In this document: piece after piece, positions 22,961 to 34,749 of the stretch
Layout of the letters: each line of letters begins with the position of its first letter
Numbering within the stretch: position 1 is the stretch's first letter
Translations under genes and position numbers: made by a program
The notes under the pieces: generated by a model
Told to the model about the DNA's origin: nothing
The model's input: only the letters and a program-made list of their open reading frames with translations
Database searches by the model: none
NCBI GenBank assembly: GCA_016748015.1
Contig: JAAOMT010000187.1
Span: forward strand, 108,448 to 172,447
From: Geosiphon pyriformis
Lineage: Eukaryota; Glomeromycota; Glomeromycetes; Archaeosporales; Geosiphonaceae
Length of the DNA stretch: 64,000 nucleotides
Direction: 5' to 3'

Positions 22961-24705
22961 TGAAAAGAGGATAAAAGAGACACAATACCAGTCAAACTCA
23001 AACCATCCAAATAAGCTGTGAGGCTCATCACTAAAACAGAAAGTCCTGCAAGAATGGATTCCAATTTCTTCACCCCAAGGGAGACAAACAAATCAGGTTT
23101 CGAAGCAGCCTCACCACTAGTGGTTCCACTTAAACCCTCTTCCATCACTACATCTCCCACATAATCCTGTAATAGGGGGGTCACCGATGGCTGGCATCCA
23201 AGGCTAGGCTGGGAAACCACCAGTCCAAGTGAATCCAACCTTTGAGCCAACTTACCAATTTGTTCTATAAGACTAGTGAGACTGCTCTCAATATTCTTCA
23301 AACAGTCTTCCAATTCATTATCAAAAGTCGGGAAAAATTTACCATAGGATATGGAACCAGATTGAGCTGAACCACCAAGAGACACTATCAGAAGTGGTTT
23401 ACCAACCATGGATGCCCAAGTTTTTCCACTGAATGCCAAAGGATGAGAAACAGGAGCAGATTTTTTCTCATATATTTTTACCAGACAGAACTGATCCTGA
23501 GCTGAGAGAGGAGTTTTCTTGCTCTTAGGACTTGAGAACACACCAGCAGTATGACAAGCAAGAGAAGTATGACCAGAATTTTTGCAAATTGAACACAGTG
23601 CAGCAGTTAAACGAAACCATCGGAGACCAACACTTTTTATAACAGAAGTGTTTGCCATTGCTTGAATTAGGCTACTCTCAGAATTGAAGCACACAGTGGC
23701 ACAGTGTGTCTGAACATAACTGACAGAATTGCGTTTGATAACACAAGTTTTCCCATTGACTGAACCAATAAAGTCCCAAAGATCATGAGCATTAGTGTCT
23801 ATGGGAAGAGTATAAAGCAAAGCCCTAAACTCATCTTTGGCATCCCACGTTTGTTTGTCAACATTGGCCTGGGCCACACACACCACATCTTTCCCAATAA
23901 GGATGGACCACTCAGCCACCAAGAGATTAGCTTGATTTTGATTCTCCAATTTGATGATCACTTTTTGCCATAGACCTACCAACTGCATCTTGATTGACTT
24001 AATAAACCCAAATTCAGAAATGGCTGCACACACCGCCTCAATGAAAGTTCCTACAGGAATTTCTTTCAACACGATTGTCTAATTTGTACGATTGTTGATG
24101 GGATGCTTAAGATCAGTGTTTATCACAACACCACAATTATTTGCCAATTGTGCAGCTGCCATCATTGCCTTTTCAGAAGTGAAAGAAGTCTGGATGATTC
24201 CACCAAATTTTGAGAGAGTAGAGGCCCCCCCAAAACCATTTACACCTGAAAAAATTTTTCTGACAAAATTGACTTTTTCCTGAGAAGATTTCCCAGTGAT
24301 GGCCACAAGATCAATATCTAAAGCAAAGAATTTGTGAACAGGCACCTGAATGAACAGTTTGACAGGTAGAAGAGGCAGAAGAAGAAAGGAATCATCTAAC
24401 ACGTTATCATCTATATTGACAGTTTCATAATCAATCACATCCAGAGGCTTCCCTAACACCTTTTTGGTCTTTACATGTAAACTCTTTGGTATTTGATTAA
24501 GATCCCCTTTCATAAAAGCACCACTCTTATTATAGTCAACACTGGTTTCTTCAACCAAGCACTCCTCTTCTATGTCAATATTCTCAGACTTAATAGTATT
24601 ACCCATCTTAGAATTCCATAAATGAGCACCAGAAGCTTTAGCAGCAACCCCTCTATTATCAACACCTTCTGTCAATACACCACTCTTCCTCTTTTTTTTC
24701 GACAT
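22957..24705 (-). pseudogene. LINE Lb ORF1, zinc-knuckle protein with one stop
   Basis: This is a 583-codon frame broken by a single TAG at about 24079. Order: charged N-terminus (MSKKKRKSG; coding-like sequence continues upstream to about 24830, so the true start may be earlier); a conserved domain (VHKFFALDID... RKIFSGVNGFGGASTLSKF); a KEIPVGT...KSIKMQLVGLWQK block that resembles the N-terminal domains of plant and fungal LINE ORF1 proteins; CCHC knuckle CSICKNSGHTSLAC; and a Leu-rich, possibly coiled-coil C-terminus. Expected to bind LINE RNA. It is the best preserved ORF1 in the window. Confidence 0.8.
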
Positions 24706-24910
24706 AACTGCCTTGAAACCACCCTCAGAACCAGAAACTTTACTAGTCTTCTTTATAACAGCAATAATAGAGCCAATAGTGGCCTCGTAATTGAAGAACA
24801 GTTTTGATTTATCATATTGAATGATAAAAAACTTCTTTCGAAAAAACTTTTGACTCTTTTTTGGAAATTTTGGATGAAAAAAAGAAAGAAGTTTTTTAGT
24901 TTTTTTTTGT

Positions 24911-25860
24911 GTTTTTTATTAAATATAAATTTTTTATAAAATTTTAATTTTAATAATAATAATTACTAAAACTTTTTTATATTTAAAAATAACAATAATA
25001 AAATTTTAATAATACTTATTAAAAAACTAAAAAAACACATTTAACTATTTACTTAAAAATATGTAACCAAAAAAGATAATTAATTTAGTTTTAAATATAT
25101 CTTAAAAAACAATAACTTTTTTCAATTAAAAAAATTCCAATATTATTTTTTATTATTAAATTAATTAATAAACTAATACAATTTTAACAATTTTAAATAA
25201 CTTAAAATACATAATAAAATATTATTTTAAATTAATAAACTTTAACTTAATATCTAAAATTTTATTATATAAAATTATAACAATAAAAACAAAAAGCAAA
25301 AACAAAAACAGAAATTACAAAAAATTTAGCAATTTTAAAAATAATAAAAAAATTTAGCAAGTTTAATTCTAATAATAATATTTAAAAAAAATTAAAAAGC
25401 AATTTTTATATAAAAAAATTTAATAAATTAATAAAATTATACAAAAACTAAAAACAGTCTTAACAGAAATTAATTTAATTTTTGCTGTTTTATTAAATAT
25501 TAATAAATAATTTATTAAGTATTATTTTTTTATAATTTACTTTTATAATACATATATATATTTAAGTAATTATTATTTGGTTTTAAAAAAAAGTTTTGTA
25601 TTAATAATAAATTAAAATTATTTATAGTTAAAAAAACAATTTGTAAAAATTAAAATTTTAAATTTATTAAAAATAAAATATGTGTTAAAAAAACTATTAA
25701 AATATATTATTAAATTATAAATTAATAAATTAACAAATTAAAACATAATAATAAATATTAGCAAAAATATTAACAAATAACGTTTATTTTTAACATAATA
25801 TGAATTTTATATATTAATTAAATAATAATAATAATACTTCTTAAATATATAACCAAAATT
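24911..25860. other. AT-rich stretch with half-LINE relic (about 25040-25560, minus strand)
   Basis: No open gene is seen. Between about 25080 and 25530 the plus strand follows H3 (15830-16390) in order, for example AGCAATTTTAAAAATA against GGCAATTTTAAAAGTA and a shared TTTTATATAAAA block. Nearly all G and C positions differ. I read it as a very old antisense half-LINE; by-eye alignment of AT-rich DNA is uncertain. Confidence 0.5.
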
Positions 25861-25902
25861 TTTAAAATAAGTGATGACATTGATCTCTGATAATTTTCTC
25901 AC

Positions 25903-25978
25903 CCAATCATTAGGTAAAAATTCATTGCGACGTGGCATCTAAATAGCACCTTATTCCACTTTCACTCTATTCGAAAAA
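25903..25978 (+). promoter_or_regulatory. SEC31 proximal promoter: CCAAT box and UPRE-like GACGTGGC
   Basis: CCAAT is at 25903-25907 and GACGTGGC at 25929-25936, 43 bases before the ATG. GC content rises here relative to the upstream desert. GACGTGGC resembles the unfolded-protein-response element core (TGACGTGG) bound by Hac1/XBP1-type factors. No TATA box is obvious. Function is inferred from motif likeness only. Confidence 0.4.
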
Positions 25979-28900
25979 ATGAAGCTTAGAGAACTAAATC
26001 GCACAGCAACCTTTGCCTGGAGTCCAGGGCAACATTTACCCTTCATAGCTACTGGCACAGTCGCTGGTGCTCTTGATGCCTCCTTTTCCAATACTACTGA
26101 ACTTGAAATATTTGAACTTGATTTGCGGAAATCAGAGGCTGAACGGGAATTAAAACCTACCGGTATAGTAACTAGCAATGCGAGGTATTTTGAATTTTCA
26201 AATGATTCTTCCCAAATTTCTGGTTTCTTTCTCTGTCATTTTCACTGACTGGTTTTCCAGTAAATCTTTCTGATTCTATTTATTCACTTGTCTTCTTTTT
26301 TTCCAGGTTTGACCGTCTAGTTTGGGGTAACGCCGTCGATAAAACACATGGAATAATTGCTGGTGGAATGGAGAACGGAGAATTAGATTTATGGGATCCA
26401 GCGGTGATCCTTGAAGGTAGCGAGTGAGTAGTACGATTTTTTCTATTATTCTGTAATTCAGTTTGAAAAAAACCATTGATTCGTGTTTTCTCATAAAGTT
26501 CCGAAAAAGCACTGTTATTACGAAATAAACAGCATTCTGGAAATGTTCGAGGTTTACAGTTTAATCCGTTTCAAAGTAATTTACTGGGTTCTGCCGCGAC
26601 CAATGGCGAGGTGACTTATTAAAATCATTGACAAATTTTAATTTTTAAACATAGGTTTTCTTTACGAAACTAAATAACATGCTTTTTTTGATTATAGATC
26701 TTTATATGGGATTTGGCAAATCCTGACAAACCATATGGTCCTGGTACCCGTTCTCCAAAGTTAGAGGAAATCACTTGCTTGGCTTGGAATAACCAGGTGC
26801 AACATATTCTCGCCACGTCTTCCACAACTGGTTACACAGTAATATGGGATTTGAAGAATAAGAGAGAGGTGATGCATTTATCATACGCCGGCCCCGCCGC
26901 AACAATCGGAGGCGCTTATGGTATACCGCTTAACCATAGTTCCTTGGGAGGAGGAGGTAGAAGAGGCACCACTTCAGTCGCTTGGAATCCCGATGTGGTG
27001 AGTGCCTTGATTTATACTTGTATCGTCTGCACCTCCAACCACTCTTACTTCGTAATCAACGTCTTCTGATCTATTCTAGGCTACTCAATTAATTACCGCC
27101 TCTGAGGATGACAATAATCCCGTAATTCTTATATGGGATCTTAGAAATGCTCATGCCCCCGAAAAAGTAAGTTCTCATAATAAACGCACTTGTTCGCTTT
27201 CATCTGATTCAATCCAAATTTAATCTCCAATTTCCTTGCACCAGATTTTAACAGGACATCAAAAAGGTGTATTGGCACTTGCCTGGTGCCAAAAAGATGG
27301 TGAACTGTTGCTTTCTAGCGGCAAGGACAATAGAACTCTATGTTGGAACCCACGTACAAGTGAAATCATTGGAGAAGTAAATGAAACTCTATTTTAGATC
27401 CTGTTGTTTTACCAAATATTTTTTATTGACAAAACCCCCCCCCCCCCCTCACTATTCTTCAATATCTCAGCTTCCTCTCAGCTCGAACTGGACATTTGAT
27501 GTTCAATGGTGTCCAGGAAATCCAGATTTATTGGCCTCAGCATCTTTTGATGGAAAGGTAATTCATATATATATATATATATATATATACATCAACATTT
27601 TTTTTAATATGTTTTTTTCCAAAGAAAACTAAATTCATCCTTTAACTACTTTTAACCAAAGATCAGTGTTTATTCACTTCAATCTTCTCACGAGGTGAAA
27701 CCTCAAAAACCCGAGAATGATGACCCATTTGCACCCATTTCAACCCCATATCAACCCGTCCTCGCCCTCAAACACCCACCAAGATGGTTGAGGCGCCCTG
27801 TAGGGGCCTCATTTGGCTTTGGTGGGAAATTGGTATATTTCAATAATAGACACACCCCCGGGCAGATTGAGATCAATTATCGGGTCAGGATTTCTATCCC
27901 AGTTACAGAACCTGAAATTGTTCGACGTTCGATTGAGTTGGAGACATCAATTGAATCTAAAACACTAGCAAACCTCTGCGAGAACCGTGGGAAAGAAACA
28001 AATAATCACACTGAATCAGAAAATTGGAATGTGCTGCACACACTTTTTGATGAAAATGCCAGGGAACAAATGGTGAAACATCTGGGCTTCTCTAAAACAG
28101 ATATTGTTACCCAAATAACGGCTGCTATTAAAAATATCAACTTGAACACTGTATCAAAAAAAGATATTCATTTAAAGTCCGAAAGCATAACATCCCTTGA
28201 CGAGGGAGATTCTCTGCTTCACGATGATCCCTCCGAAGTTAAAACCACTTCGATTCAAGAAACAACGAACGAAAAGGATGGTGTCGATGCTCTTTTCTCA
28301 GGACCTTTTTCAGAAAATATCTCAGATGCTTCTAATTTGTTTAGCTCTGATACAATACAAAGCACCTTCCCTACTGGACCTTCCATTACAACGTTGACCG
28401 ATGAAATCTCGTTATCAAGTTTTAATTTTGGTGCTTTCAACATTTATCCTGCAGATGAATCTGAAATTGATAAGTTGATCACCAGATCGATTGTTTTAGG
28501 TGATTTCGAATCTGCGGTTAATCTTTGCTTGCAAGCAGATCGATTATCTGATGCACTGGTTTTGGCTGGTTTTGGTGGACCTGAACTCTTACAACGCACT
28601 CAAAAGATTTATTTTGACAAATGTGCCTCCACCGTACCTTACTTACGTCTACTTCAAAGTATAGTCTCTGGTGATTTATCAGACATTGTGAACAATGCAG
28701 ATTTAACTGAATGGCAAGAAATTGTGGTCGTTCTTTGTACATTTGCACGTGGAGAAGAATTTGGAGGCTTATGCAATGCATTAGGAAAACGATTAGAGGA
28801 ACAATATCTGAAGCTAAAAGCCTCTACGTCTTCGGAGGAAACGAAGAAAATAGCACTTGGCTATCGGCGGAGTGCTGTACTGTGTTACTTAGCCGCAGGA

Positions 28901-30962
28901 GATCTTGAGAATGTGGTAAATATTTGGATCGTCGAACAAGAAGAGGAAGAACAATACCAACTTACAAAGGTCGATCAAATCAACCAAAATATCAGTTCGT
29001 TTTACTCTTATCACGCCCAAACCTTGCAAAATTTGATCGAAAAGGTCACAGTTTTTCGAAAAGCCATTGATTATGTGGATCCTGCATTGATTCAAAATCA
29101 AGAGGGCTCGGAAACTGAATCACAAGGACGACAATTCAATTTAGCCCCTCTTTATAACAAATATGCCGAATATGCAGCAATATTGGCGGATCAGGGACGT
29201 TTATCCACAGCTCTCAAATATATAACATTAACACCACCTGATTACCAGAACATAGAAGCTAACGACAAGGATTATTCTTTGCAAATTTTGAGGGAACGAT
29301 TATTTAATTCTGGGATAGAAAATTTAAGTATAAAGCCACCCAAGTTTCCTTTTGAAAAGGTGTTTGTAGGGGCTGACGGTGAGCTCAATAGAACTACAGG
29401 CTCAGAAACGATTGCGTATCCTTATCCCCTAATGAAGACAAATATACCTCAAAACTACCACCCACAGCAATTAATAGAAACTCCTCAAACAAATTACTAT
29501 GATCAGCAGTATCTTTATAATCAATCAGCTCAAATTGGTAATATGCCTCCCTATCAAATCAACCAAACAACTTTACCACAAATACCACCTCCACAACCTT
29601 TACAACCTTTACAACCTTTACAACCTTTGCAACCTTTACAACCTTTGCAACAAAATCTACCTCCGATTGGTTATAATGCAAACATGGGTTACAATGTTCC
29701 TCCAGGTTTCCCAGTTGGTTATCCTCAACCGTTTCAAAATGCAAATGCTATCGCGCCAAATCCACCAAACATTCCTGTTGCCCCTTATCAAAATCCTAAG
29801 CCATTACCTGAAACAGATGTTTCAGGTGCCTTCAAAACGCAGGCCCGTAATTGGAACGATGCCCCAATGGTGTCAAATGCCTTGATGGCAAAAAGAACAG
29901 CACAAGCTCAAGTTAACAATAAAGTCCAACCACTTACATCCCCATTTCCAACTTCCACCTCTCCAGCTCCCAATCTCAATCCATCTATGCCGCCGCCACC
30001 ACCACCACAATATCATCCTAAACAAACCAAAATTCCTGGTCAAAATAGTTTTGATCCGCCGATTCGCGGGGGCCCACCTCCAGCAGGTTTATATCAGCAA
30101 GGCCCACATATCAATACTCAAAATGCGCCTGCCACTCCTTATCCCCCTAATCAAGCCGCCCGAATCTCCCCACCACCTCAAACACGTCCAACACAAGCGG
30201 CCCAAACTCATTATAGCCCTGGTCAATCAACTCCTACCCCACCCCCACCTGCTCCTATTCAACAAACATATGGATCTCATACAGCTTACACTAATCCGAA
30301 TCCTGGTTATGAAGCTTCCCAAATTCCTCAAAATACGATACCACCATCATCAATAGCACAACCTGGGAGAGCACCTACTCCGGCAAAAGCCCCCACACCT
30401 GTTAGAAAACATAGCAAGTGTTGTAATAAATTTGCATTATGATAAATGAAAGCCTCTAAAATGTCATGTTTTTTAGCTATCGGTGATCGAACTCATATTC
30501 CCAGCTTGCATAAGCCTATTTACGATGTTCTTGGTCATGAACTGCTGAAAGCAAGACAAACTTTTGGGGTTAGTTTTATTTTTTTCATTTTCAATATTCT
30601 TAAAAACCGAAACCAAACATATCCAATCTCCTAGGCAAATCCAAGTCAAAAGAAAATAGTGGACGACACTGAAAAGCGGCTAAATCTCCTTTTCGAAGAA
30701 TTAAACAATGAAGAGCTTTCACAACCAGTTATTGATGCACTATTGCGCCTAGTGGATGGTAAGACAAGCTATTGTATATTAGACGCAAAACTTTGAAGGA
30801 TTCAAAGTCCCTAAATTCCCATTCGATTATTTTCTAGCATTAAAACGGGGAGACTATACCACTGGCATCAACATTCAGATCGAATTAATGACTACTAAAT
30901 TTCAAGAGTGCAGTAAGTGGGTAGTAGGTTTGAAAAGACTTATGGAAATGTTAAAAACTTAG
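25979..30962 (+). CDS. SEC31: SEC31, COPII outer-coat subunit, 11 exons
   Basis: Sec31 pairs with Sec13 to form the cage of COPII vesicles budding from the ER and stimulates Sar1 GTPase with Sec23. Exons by GT-AG inspection: 25979-26184, 26307-26423, 26499-26610, 26698-26997, 27080-27166, 27245-27376, 27471-27557, 27662-30422, 30477-30568, 30635-30758, 30838-30962. They total 4143 bases (1380 aa), and phases agree at every junction. Residues 1-360 form WD40 repeats, starting [18 protein letters not shown] and including [14 protein letters not shown]. About 610-900 is the alpha-solenoid (ACE1-like; [20 protein letters not shown]). About 930-1265 is Pro/Gln-rich. The C-terminus ([28 protein letters not shown]) is the conserved helical end. 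The exon 8 donor is ambiguous (30420 or 30423; both keep frame). No stop or frameshift was seen. Confidence 0.93.
27435..27448 (+). repeat. C(14) tract in SEC31 intron 6
   Basis: Fourteen consecutive C lie about 20 bases before the acceptor region of intron 6. It is striking in an AT-rich region, is prone to length errors, and could act as a pyrimidine tract. Confidence 0.85.
27565..27589 (+). repeat. (AT)n microsatellite in SEC31 intron 7
   Basis: About twelve AT dinucleotides lie shortly after the intron 7 donor at 27558. It is likely length-variable between strains. Confidence 0.85.
29593..29650 (+). repeat. In-frame 9-bp minisatellite in SEC31 (Gln-Pro-Leu repeats)
   Basis: About six copies of CAACCTTTA/G encode QPL repeats in the Pro/Gln-rich region that in other Sec31 proteins contacts Sec23 and Sar1. 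Unit length keeps the frame, so copy number could vary without harm. Confidence 0.85.
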
Positions 30963-33540
30963 AAACTTGTTTGTTTTTGAAAATATTTATATACGTAAAA
31001 ATTTTTGACAATCCTATTCCGATTTTTGTTTGGTCAATTAGCTTCAAATCTTGAAATGATAAATCAGAGCAATCATTTTCAAAAAAATTAATTTTGGTAT
31101 GAAATCTCATGAAAAACCTAGTTAGGAAGTTTGTATTTAAATTCGAAAAATAGAAAGTGAATTAAAAAACTTATTAAATAAAATTAAGGATTTGTAAATT
31201 AATAAATCTTTGATTTTTTTTAAATAGATATTTAATTTTTTATATTTGGTAATAAATTTTATTCAACAAAATAAATTTAATAAATTAATGTCAAAAAACA
31301 TGTAAATGGTAATATTAAGATTGTTATATTATCAACTTATTTAATTTAATTATTAAAACTGTAATATATATTACATAATAAAGTTATAACAAATTTTGGC
31401 TTAACAAAAAATTACAAAGTTTATAGTAGTTTAAATTAAAATAAAGTGTTTTTACTATTGCTTTAGAAAAATTTTTATGATCTATTTATGTGTATAAAAA
31501 TTAAGAACCAAACTTAATTATATAAGTACTATATAAATTTAAAATTCATAACTAAGATAAGTTAAATAAAAGCAACAGTTAATTACTTTTTATTTTTTAC
31601 TACTAGCACTTTTATAGATAATATTATTTGAATAAGCAATTTTTAAATAACTTTACAATATATTTTAAATATAATTAATAAGTTTTTTCAAATTAATATT
31701 TTTATTAACATTAAAAAAACTGTAATTATTTTTATTAATTATTAAGTAAAGTTTTTTAGTTTGTACATTTGCAGAATGTCTATTTTAATTGTTAAAAAAG
31801 AAAAAATATACAAATATTTAGATATATTTAGTTAATAAATAAAATATTTAATCTTAATTTAAAAAATATATATATTAATATTAAGTTTTTTATAAATATA
31901 GTATTAAAAAAAACTATATTTAATAAACAGTTTTTATATTTGATTTTAGTTGTTTTATAACTGATTATTATTTATTATATTTAATTTTATTTTATAGTTA
32001 AACAAATATGTATTAAATAAAACTTAATTATTAGAAAAAATTTAAAATTTAAGACTAATTTGCCAAAAATATTTTTATTAATATTATATATTATTTTTTG
32101 TTATATGATTTTAAATCTTTAAACAAATTTAATTAAAAAGTAAAATAGCAAATTTAATAATATTAATTAATACAACTAAGATTCTTAAATAGCTTTTTAT
32201 TTATTATACTATAAATTTGTAAATTATATATTAGATTTTATAATATTTATTGTTAATTTTGCAAATTTTTTAACTGGTATAACTAATAAGTTGTCTATAA
32301 TATTTTGGTTAAAAAAAATAATTTTAATGTTAGATGTTTTAAGTACTTTAACTTATTTTAAATTGATTTAATTTCTAAAAAAATTTAATATTGTTTCTAT
32401 TAATTAGTTTTTAAACTATTATAATTTCTGTTTTACTTGAAAAAAATTTTGGTATTGGAAAAAATTAGATCTTAAAATTTTAATTTTTGTTTGTTTTAAT
32501 ATCTTTATTGTGTTTATTTTTAATAATAATTTTATTAATATTACAAATAATTTCTAAATTATTTAATTTTTTATAATTTAATGCTTAAAATGATTAATTT
32601 TTTAATTTAAAAATTTTTAAAAATTTTGGTATTAAAATTAATTGTATAATAGACAAAAATTCAATATTAATAGTAAATAATACTTAATATTTAACTTTTT
32701 TAAAATAACTAATTTATTTTGGTGTTTTTTATTTTTTTATTAAACAATTTTAGTTTTTTTAGTTATATTTTATATTCTTTTTTGGTGTTTTTTATTAAGC
32801 AATTTTTGATGTTACAATCTCAATATTTTTTCTTAATTAATTAGTAAACACAAAACAAACAAAATAAATAAATAAATAAATAAAAATTGAAAATTGGTAT
32901 TTTGTTAATAACTATAATTAAAAATTATTGTTTTATTATTGTTTATAATATTGAATTAATACTATTAATATTAATAAGATAAATATGAATTTATAAAATT
33001 ATATTTAAATAATATAATTTAATAAATTTATTTAAATAATTATAAACTATAAAGTTACTTAATAAAATAAAAACTAAACTTGTTTTTAATTTAGCTTATC
33101 TGTTTTTTTCGTTTTTAATATTTTTGTTGTATATATATAAATTTTTACAATTTTTTTGAGTTATTATTAAAATTTCTAATATTTTTGTTAATATTTTTGG
33201 AATTTTTAATATTATATGCTTTAATAATTTATACTTTGTTATTGGTTATTTATTTATGTTTTTTTGTTTTTTTTGTTTTATTTCACAAGTAATAATATAT
33301 ATATTTTTTAATATTAAGCTCTAATATATTTTTTTTTGGATAAATTTAAGTACTTTTTTTTATTATAATATTAAAAATTTCAGTTTTTGAAATTTTAAAC
33401 TGTAAATTAATTATTTTTCTAGTTGGTTTGCTGTTAATATTTTTATAGCTAAATATAATAATATTTTATTATATTTATAAAAAATTACATATAATTAATA
33501 TACTGTTTTTAAGTAGATTATTAAATTGGTTTTTAATAAT
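30963..33540. other. AT-rich intergenic decay, no gene seen
   Basis: The first 170 bases after the SEC31 stop are of mixed composition and probably hold the 3' UTR. The rest is A/T homopolymers and short repeats without long open frames. It probably consists of very old repeats; part may be the body of the LINE whose tail survives at 33560-33645. Confidence 0.6.
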
Positions 33541-33559
33541 ATTCTATTTGTTATACTAT

Positions 33560-33645
33560 TTTTTGTTAAAGATTTTCTTAAATCTATTAATGTACTAAAT
33601 AGTGATTGGGTTTTACTTAATAAATGCATTAATAAAAAAAAGATC
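33560..33645 (+). repeat. LINE-family 3' tail relic
   Basis: AATAGTGATTGGGTTTTACT followed by TAATAAATGCATTAATAAAA matches the Lb tail (ATAGTGATTGGGCTTCGCTC, then TTAATAAAA) with C-to-T/G-to-A-type differences. It marks the 3' end of an otherwise unreadable plus-strand LINE. Confidence 0.55.
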
Positions 33646-34740
33646 TGTTAGTATATAATATCTGAATATTTAACTATTATATTAAGTAATAATAATAATA
33701 ATATATTATCAAAATTTGTTTTTTTTTAATTTTTTTAGTCTTTTTTTATTAGTTTTTTAAATTAAATAACTGTTAGTAGATTTTTTATAATTTTTTTTAC
33801 TTTTTTATAATTTTTTTTATATAGTTATTTACTTGTATTTGTAATTTTTTGTATAAAACTATTTATGTTGTTTTTTTTAAGTATTTTTATAACAAATTTT
33901 TTGATTATTAACAGTAATTTTTATGTTTAACTTTTTATTTTTTAGTACTTAAACAAATATTAAATAATTAAGTAAATATTATTTGTAATTTTTATTTTTG
34001 GTGGTTATTTTGTTATATTTGAGTAATATTTATATATATTTTTTAGTTTTATAATATGCTAACTTTAATAATAATAATTGGTTCTAAATCTTGTAAAATA
34101 TTATTTAATTTAATTAATATTTTTTGTGTTTTTAATTATAATATGCTAAGTATTAATAAAACTTTGTTATAATATATTTTTAATTAATTATTATGTACTA
34201 TTTTAATTAAAATTTTGTTTTCTAATTATAATTTATATGTTATTACAGAAAAGTTTTCTTGGTATACTTTAATTGTTAATATTCCGTTTTAATTGTAATC
34301 AGTCTCTTATGAGTTCCTCAATTTTTATGTGTTGAATATTAATAATAATGTATTGAAGGTTTTTTCTTAATATTGTGATATAAGTTTTCTCTTTAATTTT
34401 AGTTGTCTTTGTATGTTGTGTACTTCTTTTCAGAGGCTAATCTAAAATCTACTTACTGTTTAGGATCTTCTCTAAGACTATTTTTACAATTGCCTGATAT
34501 GTTTCTTTAATCTAGAAACACAGAATGTTAATGATCTTTTCACAATTTTTCTAAATATATAATAAAGTTTTTTCAATTTAATTAGTAATTACATGAATAA
34601 TCTTGATCAAAAATTATTTTTCAAAGAGTTTAAAGATAGAATGATAGTTTCATTTGCTAGAAAAAATATGTGAATTCTATTGTTAATTTTGTAATTATGA
34701 TGTTAATTCCATTTATTATTTTTATTAATTTTTTTTGAAT
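33646..34740. other. AT-rich spacer and probable 5' flank of LINE Lc
   Basis: 33646-34230 is AT-rich without readable frames. 34230-34740 has more balanced composition but no convincing frame. It may be the 5' untranslated region of Lc or an unrelated relic. Confidence 0.4.
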
Positions 34741-34749
34741 AAAATTTTA

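Larger units (their letters stand above)
17240..24910 (-). mobile_element. LINE Lb, RT core replaced by Ty3-3
   Basis: On the minus strand: 5' end near 24910, ORF1 24705-22957, ORF2 endonuclease from 22960 to about 22166, then sequence up to 21926 matching the linker before RT. The LINE resumes at about 18657 with RNase H and runs to the tail at 17240-17375. The intervening 18655-21925 is Ty3 sequence. By comparison with Le, about 2.4 kb of LINE (Le 56070-58440, including RT) is missing, so this is more than a simple insertion. Confidence 0.85.

Noticed and set aside
25903-25935. Canonical ERSE (CCAAT-N9-CCACG)
   Set aside because: CCACG is on the opposite strand and 23 bases away, so spacing and orientation do not fit.
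27381-27632. Stand-alone small protein over SEC31 intron 6, exon 7 and intron 7
   Set aside because: It runs through the C(14) and (AT)n intron tracts; splicing in phase explains the coding part.
31000-34200. Host genes or tRNAs in the AT-rich region downstream of SEC31
   Set aside because: No frame of useful length, no conserved motif and no tRNA-like cloverleaf was found by reading; only a LINE tail relic is supportable.
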